Source: Alentia gelatinosa (taxonomy: Eukaryota; Annelida; Polychaeta; Phyllodocida; Polynoidae). Taken from it: a DNA stretch of 64,000 nt. Every line of letters starts with the position of its first letter. The first letter of the stretch is position 1. Location: the NCBI GenBank assembly GCA_950022655.1, contig OX465581.1:108111125-108175124 (forward strand). The letters are read 5' to 3'. A model generated the notes under the pieces. The model did no database searches, had not been told where the DNA came from, and saw nothing but the letters and a program-made list of their open reading frames with translations. Of the stretch, positions 61,006 to 64,000 are shown one piece after another. Position numbers and translations under genes: made by a program.

Positions 61006-63415
61006 CACACACACACACACGCACACATTTTCCTCAGACTATGGCCCTGAATCATTAGAGGACTGCAACATATCATTCCTTTTATTTATCCATCCGAGTT
61101 TGTATTCTGCCCTCCTAAATCTGTAAGCACAGGACCGTTCAAGTGTCAATATTTATGTTGTGGTGAACACATTGTCCTCTGCTGAGAGGCATATCCTACG
61201 ATTCAGTGGCGCCACCTGGTGATTTTTAAATATTGTCAATTATCAGTAAAAACTGGCTCCTTGTGACTATATCCGTAAGATCTAAAGGAGGCAGAGCTAT
61301 ATACTATAATAAAAGTGAAATGTGCCTATTTCTTTTTTCAGCGCCATTTTCGCGTGTGCCCCAATCTATGTGCACCGAGGTCATGTTTAACGTTTTGTCC
61401 AGTTTATCAAACCCCAATAGGTGAAAAAGGCCAATTTACATTAGATTGGCCGCCACCTCTGTCTACACTACGTTCCAACTAAGAGGTTGGTAACGTTAAC
61501 CCATGGACGTGTCCACAGATTCTCACTCTCAGACCAAGTCATGTCCTTTACATGTGGGTTCTGAGAGCAGAAACACTTATCAAGAAATACTAACAGCTCA
61601 CCAAATTGATAATAAAGTCTACCTTTATGCTTATTTGATTAAAATTACACACAAAAGGAAATATAAACATTGAAAAATGGGTTCACGAGTGAGAATCAGA
61701 TGCATTCTCCAACCATAGGTCCAGGTCATATAAAGGATCTGCTGGGAAAGTAAGTAAAAGTTCTTTGCACCAATGGCAGGAGATACCCGCTACCACGCCA
61801 GGTCACGGCCCCTGTCAATTCAACATGACCAGAGCTAACATAGTGTAGCTCGGGTGGCCAGTGTAAATTTATATTGGCTTGAATTACATAGGAAATGTAC
61901 TGAGAAATCTTTTTAGAATTTCTTTATATTCTAAATTAGCAACGTAGTCTATAACATTTTGAGATAATCATATTCAACTTTCAGGAAATTGACATGGGTT
62001 TTAATTTTCAGGGCAAATTGTCGGATGTACCTTTAACACTGAAAACCAACTCTGGAATAAGGCATTTTCCCGGGGCTGAGAGCTGGTGTGCTGCAATAGT
62101 TTGTTACCCTGCGTTAAACCGTTATTGTCGCCCACTCAATATGCGCATGTGTCTGGACACATTCTCCCATTCAGCTAGCACAGACTATTGGATGTACTAC
62201 TATTTTACGCTGTGGGGAGAGGCTGGCAACCAGCGAAGCCGACATTAAAAAACGCTGCAAATTGAGAGGGCACAGCGGAATTTCGCTGGTCCCGAACAGA
62301 CCGCACCCGTTACTAGGGTACAAGATTTTGTTTGGCGAGCGACAGCCAATCAAAACAAGAGGAAATCTGTGACAAGAGTTAACATGGGAGAGAGCTCGGA
62401 CACGGGTAGTTATTCGTGGTAGCGTACCGGTACATGCCACGTCTTCCGCCACATACTACTATTTTGATGTGATTTTAATGTAAATAAATGAAAATGAATG
62501 AAAATAATAGCATTTGACCTGAGAATTACATGTTGTGATGTTTAATTTCAGCAAATTTTTCACTCTCCAATCGTGGACTTCTGCACGCTCATGCATGCGC
62601 ACCAGATACTGGTGGGTGATAATAACAGTTTATCACAAGGTAACAAACTAACGCACTACACCGGCAGGAAGTAGCACCATCTGTTTCCCGTCTGAACACA
62701 ATAAATAATTATTTAAAGGTCAGAACCCCAAACGGTTTTGTACAAACTAACACCTTAATACCTGTATATTTTCGATATTGCTGAGAATATCCTTTTCCCT
62801 TATTGACGTGGATTTTCACGAGTTTCGAGAACACAAACACAATTTGGTAAGAGTCCTATGATAAACCCCCATCAATCACTTTCGCTCACCCTGAACCCAA
62901 CACATTTAACACACGTGTAAATTGTCTCCTTACTTAATCGTCCACTTGTGGATAACATATCTATATTTCTAATAACCCTGTAGGGCTGTGATCCAGTACA
63001 GTAGAAAATGTCACGAAAAAAGTATGAAACAGAAATGTCTTCTATGTGACGAATCTTACCATGAACCCCTCAGTCAGTGAAAAGCAGCCTGATATATTAG
63101 AAGCTTTACCTACCTATTCAGATCTCAACAATTTGACTGTAATCTGTAATTATAATATTTGACCTGATTTATTAATCGATCTAATATTCTGAAGTTTGAA
63201 GTGTGTACATTGTAAGTTTCGACGATCATCCAAAATGACATAACCCTGGATTCCAATCATAAACTTGCATTATACGTTGGGTTCCACAGAAAACAAAATA
63301 TGACTTTATTCTACTAAATGTTTACTTTATTAATAATCATCTCGGTACATATTAATGGTATTTACACATTGTTAATCATGTCTTAGTAGTTCTATATAAT
63401 TTTATAACTAAACAT
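61006..63415. other. Intergenic, probable small TIR element inside
   Basis: The sequence aaaggccaatttacattaga near 61430 and ggccagtgtaaatttatattgg near 61856 form an imperfect inverted pair, suggesting a MITE of about 450 bp. No gene is seen in the rest. Confidence 0.4.
63305..63331 (-). terminator. Candidate poly(A) signals of the minus-strand gene
   Basis: Two AATAAA hexamers on the minus strand (63326-63331 and 63305-63310), 85 and 106 bases past the stop codon at 63416-63418. Confidence 0.55.
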
Positions 63416-63567
63416 CTATTCTTTGTGGGTTTTCTTTTTTTTCTTTTTCTTCTTTTTTGGTTCTCCTTCTCCACTTCCAGATGTCGGTCTCTTTTGCTGC
63501 GGAGCTTGTTCACCCGAAGCTCTATCTTGTGAAACCTGACTAGTTGTCTCTGTTGACCTTGCTTCCT
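63416..63567 (-). CDS. Unrecognised protein, last exon with poly-Lys C-terminus
   Basis: After the acceptor tttgtgaacag, two bases complete a Glu codon, then EARSTETTSQVSQDRASGEQ, a Gly/Ser/Glu stretch, nine consecutive lysines and THKE before TAG (63416-63418). It is wholly low-complexity and charged, so it is probably disordered; the lysine run could act as a nucleolar or nuclear localisation signal. I do not recognise the family. Confidence 0.75.
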
Positions 63568-63811
63568 CTGTTCACAAAGAAAGAAACATCGACATAAATA
63601 TTTTAGATATTCATAACCCTGGGATGTAAATCGAGGTTGAAAAAGGAAAACTGGATGTCTAAACTTCGAAATGAAAAAAATGTCATCTATATATTAAATA
63701 ATGCTGTCGAGTTTGAAAGGTACATCTCTTGAAATAAGTTAAAATTCCATGCTATTTTAAGAAGGCATACAGTACACGATCTACAATACTGATTAGTTTA
63801 TTCCCACTGAC

Positions 63812-63959
63812 CTTGAGCAGCCTTGTTCTGAGCTGCCTGCCAGAGGGCACTGCGCACAAAACGTTTACTGGCATCTTTGTTGATTTTAGGTCTCTTTTCG
63901 TCAGCTATAAGCTTTTCCTGAACCTCCTTGACACGGTCCATATACCGTCGGACGCGATC
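63812..63959 (-). CDS. Unrecognised protein, penultimate exon in the window
   Basis: 148 nt after tcttcacttgacag, 49 codons plus one base, donor CAAG|GTCAGT. Reads DRVRRYMDRVKEVQEKLIAD then KINKDASKRFVRSALWQAA, strongly helical and basic, possibly a coiled coil. The phase (1) matches the last exon exactly. Upstream exons lie beyond 64000. Function unknown. Confidence 0.75.
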
Positions 63960-64000
63960 CTGTCAAGTGAAGAATTACCATCTTATATACAGGATATCTG

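Overview
The window reads as nuclear DNA of an animal, most likely a marine invertebrate and possibly a spiralian such as a mollusc. Coding exons are short and bounded by GT/AG introns, the background is AT-rich, and the spaces between genes are full of small inverted-repeat transposons, microsatellites and decayed LINEs. The phylum cannot be fixed from the sequence alone.

Layout. (1) 641-7295, + strand: the 3' half of a protein phosphatase 2A B56 regulatory subunit gene closest to PPP2R5D/C. It includes two tandem alternative copies of one 125-nt exon. Its 3' UTR probably runs to a poly(A) signal at 9240. (2) About 9.2-23.4 kb: no confident host gene. This stretch holds a 943-bp terminal-inverted-repeat element hugged by 36-bp direct repeats, a three-unit 200-bp tandem array, two decayed LINE reverse transcriptase fragments, and foldback elements. 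(3) About 23.48-38.49 kb, + strand: a 13-exon gene for an LRRC74-like protein (leucine-rich repeats followed by two EF-hand loops), with consistent intron phases throughout and a possible promoter at 21.9 kb. (4) 39-53 kb: gene-poor. It holds a tandem repeat array (46.1-48.1 kb), a 5'-truncated LINE with an open 450-codon reverse transcriptase frame on the minus strand (48.4-50.0 kb), and a cluster of TTAA-flanked MITEs (51.5-52.5 kb). (5) 53713-56133, + strand: a single-exon 806-aa gene. Its N-terminal half resembles SWAP70/DEF6 (helical N-terminus plus PH domain). Its C-terminal half is unlike SWAP70 and ends in a region reminiscent of the ureidoglycolate lyase cupin fold. (6) 56.1-63.4 kb: gene-poor, with a hAT-like transposase relic near 60.1-60.8 kb. 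(7) 63416-63959, minus strand: the last two coding exons of an unrecognised gene ending in a run of nine lysines, continuing beyond the window.

The four host genes have no obvious shared pathway: phosphatase targeting, a Ca2+-binding LRR protein, a phosphoinositide/actin-type adaptor and an unknown basic protein. No operon-like organisation is expected or seen. The two most notable points are the mutually exclusive exon pair in the PP2A B56 gene and the unusual architecture of the intronless SWAP70-like gene.
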